From Breviolum minutum Mf 1.05b.01 (lineage: Eukaryota > Sar > Dinophyceae > Suessiales > Symbiodiniaceae): DNA of 64,000 nucleotides. This document shows positions 10,542-22,687 of the stretch, piece by piece. The DNA lies in NCBI GenBank assembly GCA_000507305.1, contig DF239325.1, positions 124,001-188,000 on the forward strand. Direction: 5' to 3'. Made by a program: the position numbers and the translations under genes. How positions within the stretch are numbered: position 1 is the first letter of the stretch; the number at the start of each line of letters is the position of its first letter. The notes under the pieces are model-generated. The model was not told the origin of the DNA. It did not search any database and worked only from the letters and a program-made list of their open reading frames with translations.

Positions 10542-11086
10542 GATCAAGTATATAACCTACCGGAATGCGATTCGGAAACCCCCAGAATGGTGGCAAACCA
10601 TGGCAGCCATGACTTGGTTTAGTTCACGGGATATCTCGAAACAAAAAATACAAAAAATGATCACAACAAACCCCCAAAAAATGATGCGACTGGAAAAGGA
10701 TCCTGGATCCCCTTTTGGGTCCCGGGGTATCTTTTCAACAGGTGGGAGCGATTTTAAACCTCGGGAGTGTGTAATCCTGGGTGGTGACCATTGCATCCGG
10801 ATGGAGGGAAAGGGTTTCGCAAAAGGCACCTCCAGAACCAGGCCAAAACTCATGGTTTGGTGAAGTACTCGTTCTAAACTAACAATTTCGAAGTTGTATT
10901 TTCCAGTTTGAAATTGCATATAGCTTAGAACTATGAAAATATTGTGATTTTCTATCACCATGTTAGTTTCACGGCAGGTAAACCCAGTCGAAAAGGATTT
11001 TGTTTCAATGAGTATCGGTGGCTGTCAGTCACCTACGTTGTATGGAAGTTTCCTCACATGAAGGAACCCTCCAACATACACACATT

Positions 11087-11172
11087 CCCAGACACTCAAT
11101 GTATGGTGTATTTGCCTGCATTTATCTCTAACCTACCTAAATGCTGGTAATGAAACCATACATTGATCATTT
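11087..11172. repeat. Family E inverted-repeat element (diverged)
   Basis: Starts CCCAGACACTCAATGTATGG and ends CCATACATTGATCATTTGGG. It is a diverged copy of the elements at 54602 and 63749. Confidence 0.6.
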
Positions 11173-11289
11173 GGGATTGATTTTGTTGAACTGATGTCTA
11201 ATTGAATATCGTGTTGTTTGCTTGGTGACTCGTTTACAGATTCGTCTGGATTCTACCCTAGTAAATCAGCAATGAAAATCATTATACCG

Positions 11290-11380
11290 TTGGACTGCAA
11301 AACCAGGAAAAATTAAGGTTTCAAACCCTCAATATATGGGCTATAACCCCTAGAAATGAAGGTTTTGGGTTCCGGATGGT
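11290..11380. repeat. Family V repeat (plus orientation)
   Basis: Contains CAAAACCAGGAAAAATTAAG, CAATATATGGGCTATAACCC and GAAATGAAGGTTTTGGGTTC. The same order occurs at 41636-41730 and, inverted, at 11766-11850. Confidence 0.6.
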
Positions 11381-11765
11381 AATGAGTATGTGTTTCATCC
11401 ATCTCCACAGCAAAAACCGAAGAAAACTGTTCAATGCCATGCTGACACTGGACCTGTACCCTCCCAGAGTTGAGACCATGTTTTACCTGAAAATGGGTCA
11501 AGGACACGCCGGAATGGCCAGGAGATGAACCGAACTTGGAAATCACCTCAACCATCATCTTTTTATTTGCCTTGAAACTAACAGCAAGCTTGCCCATGAA
11601 AATAGTCCGAAACCCAAAAAGAAAAGGATCCTCTTCCAATCATCTATTTTCAGGTGTTTTTGCTGTTGGTTTCAGGGGGTTAGGTACATTTCGGCGTTTT
11701 CCGACTTGGGGAGCTCGTATTGTTTGGAACCGTTTCAACAACCCCTTTAAAGGGCCGGCTATGAT

Positions 11766-11850
11766 GAGAACCCATAACCTTCATTTTTCAGGCTTATAAC
11801 CCATATGTTCCGGGGTTTGAAACCTTCATATGTTCATGGTTTTGAGGTCC
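11766..11850. repeat. Family V repeat (inverted copy)
   Basis: Contains GAACCCATAACCTTCATTTT, CTTATAACCCATATGTTCCG and ATGTTCATGGTTTTGAGGTC, the reverse complement of the arrangement at 11290 and 41636. It lies 136 bp before a helicase exon. Confidence 0.6.
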
Positions 11851-11986
11851 AAGTGTATTATAAATTGGGTTTTCCCCGGGGGGTAACTTTTCACCCCGAA
11901 GTTTTGGGTGGAGTTATGGTAGCCCCAACTGCAAATTTTTTGGCGGCTTTAGCCTTTGCCCACCGGTGAGTCGTGCACGAAAGCAG

Positions 11987-12053
11987 GCAGCGACAGACCT
12001 TGTTTTTCACCGCCACGTGGCCCATGAGCGTACGTAAGTTGGCTGCTGAGTAC
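11987..12053 (+). CDS. DDX5/DBP2: DEAD-box RNA helicase exon, motif III (TAT)
   Basis: Reads (R)QRQTLFFTATWPMSVRKLA, then AEY. T-A-T replaces the usual S-A-T of motif III, which couples ATP hydrolysis to unwinding. The W-P directly after it is the hallmark of the DDX5/DBP2 subgroup (ATWP). The acceptor GCAG|G supplies the G that completes Arg from the phase-2 exon ending at 6288. The 3' end is uncertain: the only nearby GT (12055) leaves a phase that does not fit the next recognised exon, so a small exon or an unusual donor is likely. Confidence 0.85.
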
Positions 12054-12104
12054 CGTGGCTTAAATCGTTTGGTTTTGATGGAAGATTTCTACAATGGAGT
12101 TATA

Positions 12105-12247
12105 TACAAGGTGGACCCCTACGATCGTGGTAAATGGAGTTATATTAACCCTTATAAGGAGGGTTTGAGTTCATTTGCCCATTTACTTGTTTTAAGTCCA
12201 TTTATTCGGGTTATAACCTACTTACAACTTATAGGGGCGCCCTTGTA
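12105..12247. repeat. Family S inverted-repeat element (copy 1)
   Basis: Starts TACAAGGTGGACCCCTA and ends TAGGGGCGCCCTTGTA. Internal TTATAAGG and TTATAACC motifs are shared with the copies at 36596 and 59478. Its left end begins about 50 bp after the end of a helicase exon. Confidence 0.75.
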
Positions 12248-12330
12248 GGCGGTGGTTTGAAATAGTTTTATTTTTCACCCCTACCTGGGGAAACGATCCA
12301 ATTTGACTAATGTTTTTCCAGGGGGTTGAT
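12248..12330. repeat. Family A element, right end missing
   Basis: Starts GGCGGTGGTTTGAAATAG with the family core CACCCCTACCTGGGGAAACG and TTTGACTAATGTTTTTCC, but lacks the right terminal repeat. It abuts the family S element without a gap. Confidence 0.7.
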
Positions 12331-12736
12331 TGCAATTTTTTTGTTTGCAAGTCCGCAGATGATTTTTTGAATTTGTTTTTCCACAAAGATTATCCCAGAT
12401 GCTCCATGGGACGGAATATTTACCAAGCCATTTCCCATTGAATGTGGCAATTTTACACCTAATTTATGTAAACATTCCATGCGTGTAGCATCTGGGTATT
12501 GTTTTCGTAGGGGTGTATAATCAAGTTCCAGAGGACTATTCTTCAAATGGTCTTTGACTTACAGGAATTGTTTGGTCAGGATGTGTCTGAAATGCGTAGT
12601 CAAAAGCCTGTGGTTGGATTGCTTGACACAGTGGATTTTTTGCCCCGTACACAAAAATCTAGGTGAATTCTGATGTGAAGTCACGTGATGCAAAACACCA
12701 ACAGAAAATGTTTGTTTGCTTCTTGGGTAAAGATAA

Positions 12737-12854
12737 ACCTGCCATCCCTGAAACTAAAAGTTCGCACCTGAAAATTGATGGTTGGAAGAGGATCCTTTCC
12801 TTTTGGGGCCCTCCATCGTTTCAGGTGCTGGCTGTTAGTTCCAGGGAGGGGACA
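12737..12854. repeat. Family F inverted-repeat element
   Basis: Starts CATCCCTGAAACTAAAAG and ends CTGTTAGTTCCAGGGAGG, with core GATGGTTGGAAGAGGATCC. The terminal CCCTCC-type bases resemble Stowaway MITE ends. Other copies are at 28682, 47725, 53114 and 60036. Confidence 0.8.
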
Positions 12855-12878
12855 CCCACGAAAACCAACATGACAATG

Positions 12879-12968
12879 CCCATAGGATCCATGTATGGTA
12901 TATTTACTGACATTTACCATAAAAATCAACCAAATGTAGGTAAATATTCCATACATGGATCCTATGGG
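12879..12968. repeat. Family D palindromic element (best copy)
   Basis: Starts CCCATAGGATCCATGTATGG and ends CCATACATGGATCCTATGGG. The two 35-bp arms are nearly perfect inverses, with a short AAAAATCAACC loop. The transcript would fold into one long hairpin. Confidence 0.9.
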
Positions 12969-13687
12969 ATTGAAAACATTCAACTTTTCGTCCTTTTATC
13001 AAAGTGAATATCGGATCGCCTCCTTTGCCAATAGTAGGGGCCCATCTTGTATGTCCACATTTGTTCTTGAGTGAACTCGGCAAGGGAAAAAGGTCACAGT
13101 GACTTGTTCTTTTTCACGGGGGAAGATGAAGCCAATTTGGACTGGTGTAGATGGGATATATTGGGGTCCTGAAACCTACTTGTAAATGGTATATATTGGG
13201 GATATAACCCATTTACTATCATTTACTTGCTGACGCTTTACTAACTTTCTGGAACATCCAAGTGGAGGCGGAAAACTCTCACCTTGACGTGGTAGGGGCT
13301 GGCAGGGCGGGAAGCCACGCCTTCCAAGCCAGCCTCGGCCTAGATGATAATAAAATGGAAAAATAAATCATATGATCACCTTCAGTCTGTGGCTCCAAGA
13401 AAAACATAAGAGTACCATTTTGGTGTGGATGGCTGGGTGAATCTTGATTGGGGAAAATGCTCCAATTTGATGAATATGTTTCCAATGGGTTGAAACTGCG
13501 AGAGAAGTGATTTGCTTGGGGGATGGTCATAATATTATTGTATTGATGAACATTTTTCAATTAGGGTGGCAAACAACCACCTAGACCCAGACAGGGTTTG
13601 CATGTAATTGTATTGTTGGTCGCTGTTGCTTGAAGGGTGCCACACCCAAAATATAAATGTCCACGATTCTTCTTGTCACTCGCGCAG

Positions 13688-13763
13688 GTTCCTCAATGGG
13701 CCTTACACTGTGACGATTGGAAACCGGGACGAGCTGAAGGGCAATCAGGACCTTGCTAAGAGG
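13688..13763 (+). CDS. DDX5/DBP2: DEAD-box RNA helicase exon, linker between domains
   Basis: Reads FLNGPYTVTIGNRDELKGNQ, then DLAKR. In the DDX5/DBP2 family this is the stretch after A-x-x-F/Y-L (x-x-P-I-x-V-x-I-G-x-x-E-L-x-A-N/S), which links RecA domain 1 to domain 2. It is preceded by GCGCAG|G. GT at 13764 is the likely donor (AAGAGG|GTTTTA, phase 0), and the frame stays open to TGA at 13816. Position and strand agree with the neighbouring exons. Confidence 0.75.
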
Positions 13764-14310
13764 GTTTTAGATCGATATAGATATAGGGCCAAAGTTATAC
13801 GATATGAATGGTCTTGAACCGAAAAAAACATTATTTTGCTTTTGTGATTTATAATCAACAGTTCCATGCGGACTATTCTTTCAATCGTTTTTGACTTCCA
13901 GGGTATGTGATATATGTATATATATATATTGATTTGATTCACCCCCAAGCCGCATGGCAGTGGCAAACAACGGTAAAGAAAAAGGCTCTCCCGGCCTGGT
14001 GGTTGGCATCCTGGGGGGTGAAAAAACATATCCCTAGAGATCCTTTCTCACCTGCTGAGGTGATCTGACACTATGACATGAATGCCTAGAGCCCCTTTTT
14101 TTCAATAGGAGAATGATCCCCAAAGGGTCCGTTTCTCCCTTTGATATGTTAGGTTACCAAAGTGCAAATTCATGTCTGTTAACCTTGTTTGGCCCTTTTT
14201 TCTTCAGATTGGGGCCCATAAATTTGGAACCTGATCACTTGGATTTGTTTTTTTCAGGGTGATTTCTTTCCCCGTTGTTCCAAGCAAATCCAAGATGATC
14301 ATGAAGATGT

Positions 14311-14408
14311 CTAGGTGGTGGTTTCAATGTTTTTTAATTTTCACCCCTACCTGCGGAAGATTCCCATTTTGACTAATATGTTTCAATTAAGTTGAAACCA
14401 CCAACTAG
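14311..14408. repeat. Family A inverted-repeat element (copy 6)
   Basis: Intact copy. Starts CTAGGTGGTGGTTTCAATG, ends TTGAAACCACCAACTAG, core TCACCCCTACCTGCGGAAG. Confidence 0.9.
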
Positions 14409-15104
14409 ATGTGTTTTAGTCGTATCCTTGGAGATGTTTTTATTCGATGAAGTTTTGATTTATTATAGATTCAATATGATGGGATTCGAATTCCAACAAA
14501 ACTTCATCATTTGGGCACTTGGCTTTCCATTGAATATAGTAAGGATCGTTAGTGAGTTAGTTTACAATCTATATACGGGACGTAAACAACATACTTATAT
14601 AGGGGTTGTAATCCATTTACTAAGTACCATGGACATCGCAGTATGAATATGTTTTTTTTTTTATTTTTTTTTCCAAGCATCCAACAAGCAAATCGACATA
14701 TAGCGTGAATTTTGAAAGGACCCGAAGAGAGAAGGGCATGCTTTTGTTTGTTTTCTCGGAGAATCTGATAATGAATCCATTTTTGTTAAGTGGTAGTTTC
14801 GATAATACTTACTTTATGTTCCGCCCTAATCGTTCTTATTTGGGACAGATTAACAACATTGACAAGTATATTTTCTAGATAGATGCGAAACCACCAACTA
14901 GATGATCATGAAGATGTGTAACGTTAGGATCCTATTGAAGATGTCAGATATGTCAGTCTTCACCTCTCAGGGTTGTGTCTTACAGGAAAAAATCCTCCAC
15001 ACAAATGCCCTTCTTATATCTTCTTGATTCGGTTTTTGCTGCATCAAGTCGTTGGACCACAAGGTGGATATATATCATGGCAATTTTGAAGGATTATTAC
15101 CCTT

Positions 15105-15203
15105 CTAGGTGGTGGTTTCAAATATTTTGTATTTTCATTCCTACCTGGGGAGATGATCCAATTTGACTCATATTTTTTCAAAGGGGTTGAAACCACCAAC
15201 TAG
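15105..15203. repeat. Family A inverted-repeat element (copy 7)
   Basis: Intact copy. Starts CTAGGTGGTGGTTTCAAAT, ends TTGAAACCACCAACTAG, core TTCCTACCTGGGGAGATG. Confidence 0.9.
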
Positions 15204-15704
15204 CCTTCCACGAAAAAATAGCCCGGTTTTTTTAGGGGATTTTTTATACAGGGACAACGATTTTTACAACATCCCAAAAAATAAAGGGATGGGGATTGGG
15301 GAGGGTAAAACCCTTCAATTCCCATGAAAACACCACATGTTGATCGCCAAGAAGTGTGTCAGTTGGGATAGATTTGCAACTTGGGCCAAGGTCCATGGAG
15401 TCAAATTTGAAAATTTTGATGAAAAAATAGATGCAAAACCTGGTGGTGCATATCGGTGTTTCAACAAAGCTTAGCTTGGTGAAGATTCATGGCACCAGCA
15501 CTGAATGATGGTGAATGTTATTGGTGAAATTATCTACATATATATTTGATTATTTAAATGTTCGTGGTTGTGCGAAAGGGGTCCCCCTCAGAGGAGGTAC
15601 TCCCTCCCCACCGATTGACGGTTACCACACCCTGATGAAGGTTTGTTTTTTTTCCCAGTGTTGCTACATACTGGTACTAGTAGGGGCAACAATGGCGTCA
15701 CAAA

Positions 15705-15835
15705 TCATTCTGGTCAAATTATAGCAACCTCACACCACCTGGGCCCGCGAAAGGTAGCTGAGGGGCTGAGGAAAGGAAATCCCCTTATTTCAGGGAAATC
15801 TAGCTTGGTGAAATATAATTTTAAATATGGCCAGA
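15705..15835. repeat. Family G repeat (copy 1)
   Basis: Contains TTCTGGTCAAATTATAGCAA, CCTCACACCACCTGGGCCC, AAAGGTAGCTGA and TTTCAGGGAAATCTAGCTTG. The same blocks in the same order occur at 30062, 33258 and 61846. Confidence 0.7.
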
Positions 15836-18084
15836 AATCATCACTCACTGTCTCTCTGTCTTTGTGTTGTCTTCAATTTCTTTGGGGTGGCCTTATACTT
15901 TCAACACATTTACTACTTTTTTCAGTTGTTTTTGTGGAAAACGACCCTATATTTCTCACCAAATGTTACAACACTTACACAGGACCGGTCTATAAAGACA
16001 GTAGAAAATGGACCTTCAATGAAGATGTTCCGATTTGTAGATGCAGGACTTCCATTGACAAAAACGCAAACTTCACCAGAGGGTACAAAATATTCACCCA
16101 CATGAAAAAGAAGTAACAATAAAAATCAAACTCAATGCTGTTTTTTTTGTTAACCCTGATTTCCAGTACCTTCTAAGGATATAAATTGGACAATACATTG
16201 CAAAATGCACCATTGGATGGGAATCTAAGGCCAACCCACAAGGCCAACCCCCAACTTTTGGGCGAGCTAAAAAGCTATGAGGGGCTATGATGACATTGTT
16301 CTTTGAGGCAATCGGAACAGGTTGGCCTTGAGCGCTATAGCCAGTTAGGTTTGTTCCCCGCGAAATATGGCATTGAAGGGGCATCAGTCATGTTTTTTTT
16401 CGTTAGGCACTTTCTTGAAACACAAGGGTTTTTTTTTGACAGCCAAGGCGGAATATAAAGATATAACCAGGAAGCTTTTAGTTGTTTGTTCTTGTTCAGG
16501 AGTTTTTTTGTTTCAGTTAAAATCAAATACAGGGGACGTCTCATAGATATATCCTCCCTGAAACCCCTTTGAGAGACCTTAGGTTTCTTCCTAGTAAAAC
16601 AAACCCGGCATAAAACGTAAAACGCCATGTGTTGCCGTGACCGACCCTAGACTTGTGATGTCTGCCTGACATATTATATCGCGGTGGAGGCAGGGCTCCT
16701 GGGACGGGCCAACGCTTACTCATCCTGTAAGTGACCGAGGTTGCTGCTTGCCATGACTGTGGTGAAGACATGGATTTTCCAGCCTTGGAGCAGTGATCAA
16801 AGCCTTGCGTAGTTTCAGCAGTGGAGATTGTGGTACCGAGATATATCAGCAGTTTAGCGCGCTATATTTGCAGCCGATTTATGGGTTGTTCCTGCAAAAT
16901 CTGTGAGCTTCGCATATGCTCCGCGAAATCATCCGTGCCTGCAGGACATTACGCAGCAGGTCATGTGCTGTACGCCAAACAACAAGCCTCTTGGCAGCTT
17001 CCCCAAACGGGCCGGCCCCTCTCAGTTTCAATCGCTGATGATGTCACGCTACATGGCGGCGTAATGTGGGGTTTTGCCCAAAGACTGGCATTAGGTTTTA
17101 AGTCTATGTGGCTTCCAATTGTCGGGTAGGCTTGCTGTGTTTAAGGGACAGCTGTGCTGGTAGGAGAAGAACATGTTAAGCTTTATTGCTGCGTTTTCTG
17201 GCCCCACGTATCTTGTTACATGTCAACAGGACTTGTGACATGAAATGATGTGCCAAAGTATTTTTGTGCATCAAACAAATGGAAGATGTTGGTGTTCTCA
17301 GAGCAAGAGAGACGCTCTTGTGTTTTTTTCCGACTCCAGTGGGTTGGCATTTTATGCTTTCAATCAGCCCCCAAAAACAATTCACAAACATCCCCCAGAC
17401 ATTTTTCATTTGATGTGCAATGTACGACATTGGTTTGCTGGAAACCAGTGGACATCAGGCCGACCTCCATCCCAAATGTTCAATCCCAGACGTTGGTTTT
17501 CATTATTTACACTTCCAAACCATGTAAAACCCAACCTATGTTTGCGTTTTCCTTGGGTCTGTCACGCTGGGTTTTTGGCCGCAAATTTGTTACAATGCTA
17601 GTTACGTTATGTTTGTTTTGCTGTATACATTGTTTTTGGCCTTCAGAAATGCAGTGTTGTATGTTGTGCTGGGCCATCGTCATGATGAAATTCCTGAACA
17701 TTAACTGGACATGCCAGCTGTTGAACACTTGCCGTTCTGGTAAGTAACATGTCCCCTCCCACAGTGGTTGGTAAAAAAATTGTTTCCCTTTCAATTGGTG
17801 GGATTTGTTAGTTCCCTGGAAGACAATGGTTGATCGATTTTTTTTGCCATTTCAGCTGCATGTGAAAATTGACTCGGCCTCGTAATGACTGAACCTAATA
17901 ATGCTCAACATGACCACTTGGTCCTTGTTTTCCCCCCAAAAAATAACCCATCGAAATCTCCAAAAGCGTGGAACTTTAAGACTTTCAAACCCCTAACTGA
18001 ACCTCCATCCTCCGTTGCGGGGTCAACCTTCTTCCCCCGGGAGTTTCACACCCAAAAAAACGGTGAAAAACGGTCGTAACCAAG

Positions 18085-18135
18085 GAATATGATCCTCACG
18101 GATCTGCTCCGCAAGGTGCGGGACGTCCCACATGG
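18085..18135 (+). CDS. Candidate helicase exon, start of RecA domain 2
   Basis: After ACCAAG|G the frame reads NMILTDLLRKVRDVPHG. This resembles the helix L-x-x-L-L-x-x-(V) and the short P-x-G stretch before the T-L-V-F strand that opens domain 2 of DDX5/DBP2 helicases. It lies in the right order on the right strand. The donor was not fixed; the frame continues to about 18220. The phase does not match the exon at 13688, so at least one exon between them is missing. Moderate to low certainty. Confidence 0.4.
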
Positions 18136-18697
18136 AATGACACATGACATGGTGGATCGGACATCCCACCTTTTGAGGGTCGCATCTGAAGTTTTTTCCC
18201 TGTACTTTCAGGAGTAGTTATAACTTATAGACTAATAGAACATATTTTTGGTTTAAAACGGACAGTTTTCATGGTTTTCGGGGGTCCGATGGTATATACC
18301 AATCATTTTTTTGATCCAAATATCAACAAAGGACCAACGTGTGGTGTGGGGTGCTTTTGATGAACCCGACTCAAATCCCGAAAACTTGCCAGAATCTGAG
18401 GTTATTCAAATGTTTCACCTTTGCTTTGAACATTTTTCCTATTTGAAAAAAACCCGTCTATGCTTCATGGATGGCAGATTTGAATACCTTTGGTCAAAAT
18501 CATGACAAATCTATAGGTATATCAAAATTCAATATTCCATGCATGGAACATTTGACAAACACATTTTGTTCAACTGGGATTTCCTCAGTTTTCCAAGAGA
18601 TGCTTCAAATAGTTCAGGTGATTGGAGTCCATTTTTTGTTGGTAGTATGAATGTCAAAGAAATTAAGGGTCAGTGGTCATTGTATGGTTAGTTGGTG

Positions 18698-18905
18698 GAG
18701 AACATTAAGATTATATAATAATATTTCTATTACATCATAGATAAAGAACATTCATAGATAACAATAAATGTTATTAATAATAGATACATTTCATTTTAAT
18801 AAGATTTAAATTCATTCATCAATGATGTATTTATTATGTGTGTAAAAATGCAATATATTTACATTTATTTAATTTTATAAAATATATATATATATATGTT
18901 TATCG
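18698..18905. other. Extremely AT-rich segment
   Basis: About 200 bp composed almost entirely of A and T with scattered TA and AAT runs, ending in a (TA)n tract near 18882-18898. No element ends or coding potential seen. It stands out from its surroundings by composition only. Confidence 0.6.
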
Positions 18906-20364
18906 CAACTTTTACGTGATCCTAAGCTGGGTGAAACACAATGAACCATACTCCATTTTCCCCACCTCCGCTACGATCACGAAACCAGTTTTGCCGGCAA
19001 GTAAGAACCCCTCAATCATACAGCTGCAACATGTAACATGTCAATCAAATGGAAACATGTTTGATTGAGCCACGATCCTGGAAGTGAACAACGACTCTGG
19101 TTCACTCTGGTTATTTGCTGTACGTATTTACATTGTACTACCCGGTTATACAGTGGGATTTTACTAAAAAGCCATGTATAAGGATCCTGTCATGAACCAA
19201 CAAGTAAAATCGAATGTGACAAGGTCTGTTGGAAGAAAATGGGGTTTGGCTGCAAGGGGTTTGAATTGATTTGCATTTTTCATTCAATTGTCAGCAGTGG
19301 GTGCAAAGCTAGCCAGGGTTCTTGTGGCCATGCACTCAATTCCTACTACGGAGCAGCAAAACGGAATGTCAAAACCCATGAAAAGATCCGTATATATGAA
19401 TATTTTTCCCTTTAATTATACCAAATAAAATCAACCATTCATGTATGGAAATCCACCAGTCACATAGCACATCCTATGAGAAACGGTGGTTTTTCAACGT
19501 GGCCCGGCCGATCGCTCCACCCAACACTGGAGGCCGGCGTCGCCGATCGCGGCAACACCACGGCCAAAGGATTAGTCGCTTGGATCGGATAAATATAAAT
19601 AAATATATATATATAGGCTATAACTCCACGTTAATTATAGGGGTGAAAAAAAATCATACCAAAAAATCACCAAGCCAAAGGACCCAATTTTTTTTATCAA
19701 ATCCATCGGATCCATCTATAGTTCAAGATACGGTACTTGTTCCACCTTATAGGGGTGAAAACAACCTCATAGTTACCCATTTATTTTCGGCCATTTATAT
19801 AGGGTTTTTTGTTTGAAGAATCATTGAACTGCGCCCGAATGACCCCCCACTTCTGAGGGGGGTTTTCGGATTCTTAGGATGAAACAAACCCAAGAAAAAC
19901 TTGTGCCATGTTTGTTTGACTTATAGGGTTTTACCATGTTTTTTCCAATGTTAGCCCCTTGTTTCTTCCCAATTTTTCGCACATCCCAAGAATCCTCAAG
20001 TTTGAAAAACTGGCTATTTTGAGGAGCAATACACAGTTTGTTAAAAAAAACAACTTCATTCACCTGTCCATCGGAGGGCCCCAGCTCATTTTTAGATCCC
20101 TTTTACAAAGTATTTTATGGAATAAAATCCGATGTTTTTTTAGTAAGACTGTAGGTTGTGTTTTGGGAAATGTAATTTCTTGTTTTTATTTTTGGGGAAT
20201 TGCGTTTGAACGGTTGAATAGTGGATGTGGGGCTTTGCTAAGACCATGTAACAAAGGTAAAAAATCCTTTCATTTTTATGAGCGAGCCCTACCAACCTTC
20301 ACGATCAACTTACAGTGTGGACCCCAATTAGATACAACTATTAGATATATTAAATAAAATTTGT

Positions 20365-20640
20365 AAATACACGTTTGGCCTGCTAGTGGTGTGTATGAAG
20401 AGACGCTGACCATGTACGTGATGCTGGTGCCGGAGGCGGTGTGATGGGCGGCTTCCCGTTTGGAAAGCACATGCAGCCCACTGTGTGAGACTATTACAGC
20501 TTGCGGAAGTCGGAGGAGGATGCGACCTGGCAAGTACATGATGGTTGGTCATCTGCACAAAAAGTTCAAGTGGGCGACGACGACGCATCTGAACTTTGAT
20601 GTGCGCGGCTCCAGAAGATAACCATGGGCCAGGCCAAGAG
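20365..20640 (+). pseudogene. GC-rich coding-like relic in a helicase intron
   Basis: In one frame this reads DAGAGGGVMGGFPFGKHMQP, a TGA, then DYYSLRKSEEDATWQVHDGW and SSAQKVQVGDDDASEL. The composition and residue mix are protein-like and contrast with the AT-rich flanks. The in-frame stops and lack of start suggest a relic or exons of another gene. Product not recognised. Confidence 0.3.
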
Positions 20641-21123
20641 ATCGGTATTCATGGTATGCAGACGAACAAAGGCGACCCGATGTAGTTATTTTGTTTATCA
20701 TTTCTGACACGGTGCATCCCGGTGCATCTCCGTGTCATATTGGTTAGTGCTGACACTGAAATATACGTTTTTTTCCAGTACATGTATGTACCAACATCTT
20801 CATTGCACAGGTTGGATTCTGGATGATCTTCTTTGACGGCTCCCCTTTTTTTTGGGGTGGCCTTTCAATTTGGGAGAATCAAAATCAAGATCAACTTGCA
20901 ACAACTTTCTGCTGGCAATTCTGCTAGTGACCTTCTTCGGATGGTGGTTTGTGACCCTTTCAAAGGTTGTTGGCCACCTCTACTTACGGGAAAAAAAGCG
21001 TGACGGCTTGAATCACTTTCTTGGACATGTTCTGGGACACACTTTTTTTTGGGGCAGGCGGTCCAATCCAGCGATCACCACTTGGGATTTACAAACTACC
21101 CTTAAATCATGGGAATTTTCAGG

Positions 21124-21210
21124 CTACCCCCCCAATGCCTTGTGTATCCAGTAACAAGGCCTTATTAAGGCCTTATTTTCCGGCTGGAGTGGCATTGGGG
21201 GGTGGACCTT
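21124..21210. repeat. Family J-like inverted-repeat element
   Basis: Begins TACCCCCCCAATGCC and ends with the inverse GGCATTGGGGGGTGG, around AACAAGGCCTTATTAAGG. It is short compared with the copy at 883. Confidence 0.6.
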
Positions 21211-21640
21211 AGATTCCATTGATTTCATGGTTGTAAACACCCTTAAAATTATCTAAAATTGCTCGACCCAAAGTGTTTTTGTTGAATCCCGTTTTTCTTT
21301 GAAAAAACATCCTCCAAATGTAGCCCATACTTCTCACTCAGTGGTGGGGCTGCGTATAGATGTGAAATGTTGATTTGATCGAGGCATAAAATAACCTCCA
21401 TAAAACTAACACTGGGCCGTCCTTAGCAATGAGCAAAGGAGCCAGTTATGAACATGTTCCTTAAAGCCTTACTAAATGACGTGAAATTTAAGCAACAGGT
21501 GAGGGTGGGTTCGCACCAACCAACGAAGGGTTTTAGGGGATTACTATACTACCCAGCTATTATGTGGAGGAGTTTCAAGCCCCTTAGTGAAACAACACTG
21601 GAGGTGAAATGATCCCATTTATGACGATTCCCTGAAAATC

Positions 21641-21744
21641 GGTGGTGGCGACTCAAATATGTTTTTATTTCAACCCCATTTTGAGGAAGATTCCCATCTC
21701 GACGAGCATATTTGTTCAAAGGGGTTGATTCAATCCACCAACTA
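21641..21744. repeat. Family A inverted-repeat element (diverged)
   Basis: Starts GGTGGTGGCGACTCAAATAT and ends TTGATTCAATCCACCAACTA. The core CAACCCCATTTTGAGGAAGA is diverged. Confidence 0.65.
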
Positions 21745-21751
21745 TACTATT

Positions 21752-21990
21752 TGGAAAGTAGATGGCACAACTCCCAAAAGGTGGCGAAAAGTAAGGGGCC
21801 ATGATAAACCAATACATGGGGGTTGAGCCATCTACTTTCCAGGTGGTTTAATTCATATAACACCAAATTGCATCCATACAACCTGGGAAGTCAAACATAC
21901 AATACACCAAATAGAACATACAACATATACAACCCTATACAACACCATCCATACAATCCAGGTTGTTGGGTGAACACACCAAATTTGTTG
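21752..21990. repeat. Inverted repeat O plus family N repeat (copy 1)
   Basis: At 21752-21842 the arms GGAAAGTAGATGGC and GCCATCTACTTTCC flank AACTCCCAAAAGGTGGCGAA. Next, 21871-21990 carries ACATACAATACACCAAATAG, AACACCATCCATACAATCCA and GGTTGTTGGGTGAACACACC. The two blocks occur together again at 32620-32800, so they probably form one unit. Confidence 0.65.
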
Positions 21991-22687
21991 GTGGTATATA
22001 GCTTGAAATCGGTTTCAATTCCCTCAAAAACCGCCCCCGAAGTTTCAACGTACCGAGATTTTTTGCTCGACGAAACGGCTTTGCAATCAGCGCCTTGGCG
22101 TGAGAAACAGAGGGACATTTGATGAAAAGATGACTCTTGAGGGTCACGTTTGTGGGGTTTTAGAAATTTGATTAACGGATTTATTTATACTGTAATCATT
22201 TGAAAAAACAGATAGGGTTTTATTTCACAAGCTTCAGAAAAAAGCGCAATGGTCTTGTCATGTTTTAACCAACCTTGAATACGGATGTCGATGTGTTGGA
22301 CCGAGAAAGTCCTGGAATATGTGTTTACCCTAGAAAATGCAACCGGCTGCCAATTTTGTTTGAAAGGTAGGTTTTAGGAGCCACCATTTCTCAAGGGTTC
22401 TGTTCACTTTTCTAAGGTTTTTGTTTGTTGAATCATCCAAAAGGAGTTCACCAATTTACAGAATGGTGGCAAAGGGTTCCAATGTATAAATACTGCATGT
22501 GTATATTATATATATTATATATCCAATATATGCAAATATTTGAAAAAGTGGCTGTTGATTTGGACTGCCGAATAGAAAATAGATTTTAACATTGAGCATG
22601 CACAAACTTGATGAAAATCATAATTACAAGACTGTCAGTTTCGTTTGGTTTCTCCCGCGTCAGCGTGTTTGAACCCCCTAAAGGCCT

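Larger units (their letters stand above)
12054..13687 (+). other. Helicase intron with families S, A, F and D
   Basis: Contains family S (12105) directly abutting a right-truncated family A copy (12248), then family F (12737) and D (12879), and a diverged A-like fragment near 13435-13500. No coding segment recognised, but a small exon may be hidden because the flanking phases do not match. Confidence 0.55.
13764..18084 (+). other. Helicase intron(s) with A and G elements and a GC-richer block
   Basis: Contains family A at 14311 and 15105 (and a diverged one near 14790-14902), family G at 15705, and from 16640 to about 17750 a GC-richer block with competing frames on both strands, none recognised. 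The longest frames are 102 residues (16821-17129) and 165 residues (17250-17747), both rich in Cys, Phe and Trp and not convincing. The helicase strand after the linker is missing, so an exon is probably hidden here. Confidence 0.4.

Noticed and set aside
11313..11639. 108-residue minus-strand frame
   Set aside because: Its first third is a family V repeat and the remainder lacks any protein motif; it lies in a helicase intron, antisense.
16640..17750. GC-richer block with frames of 102, 118 and 165 residues
   Set aside because: Frames compete on both strands, are rich in Cys/Trp/Phe and show no motif; not enough to call a gene. Recorded only as intron content.
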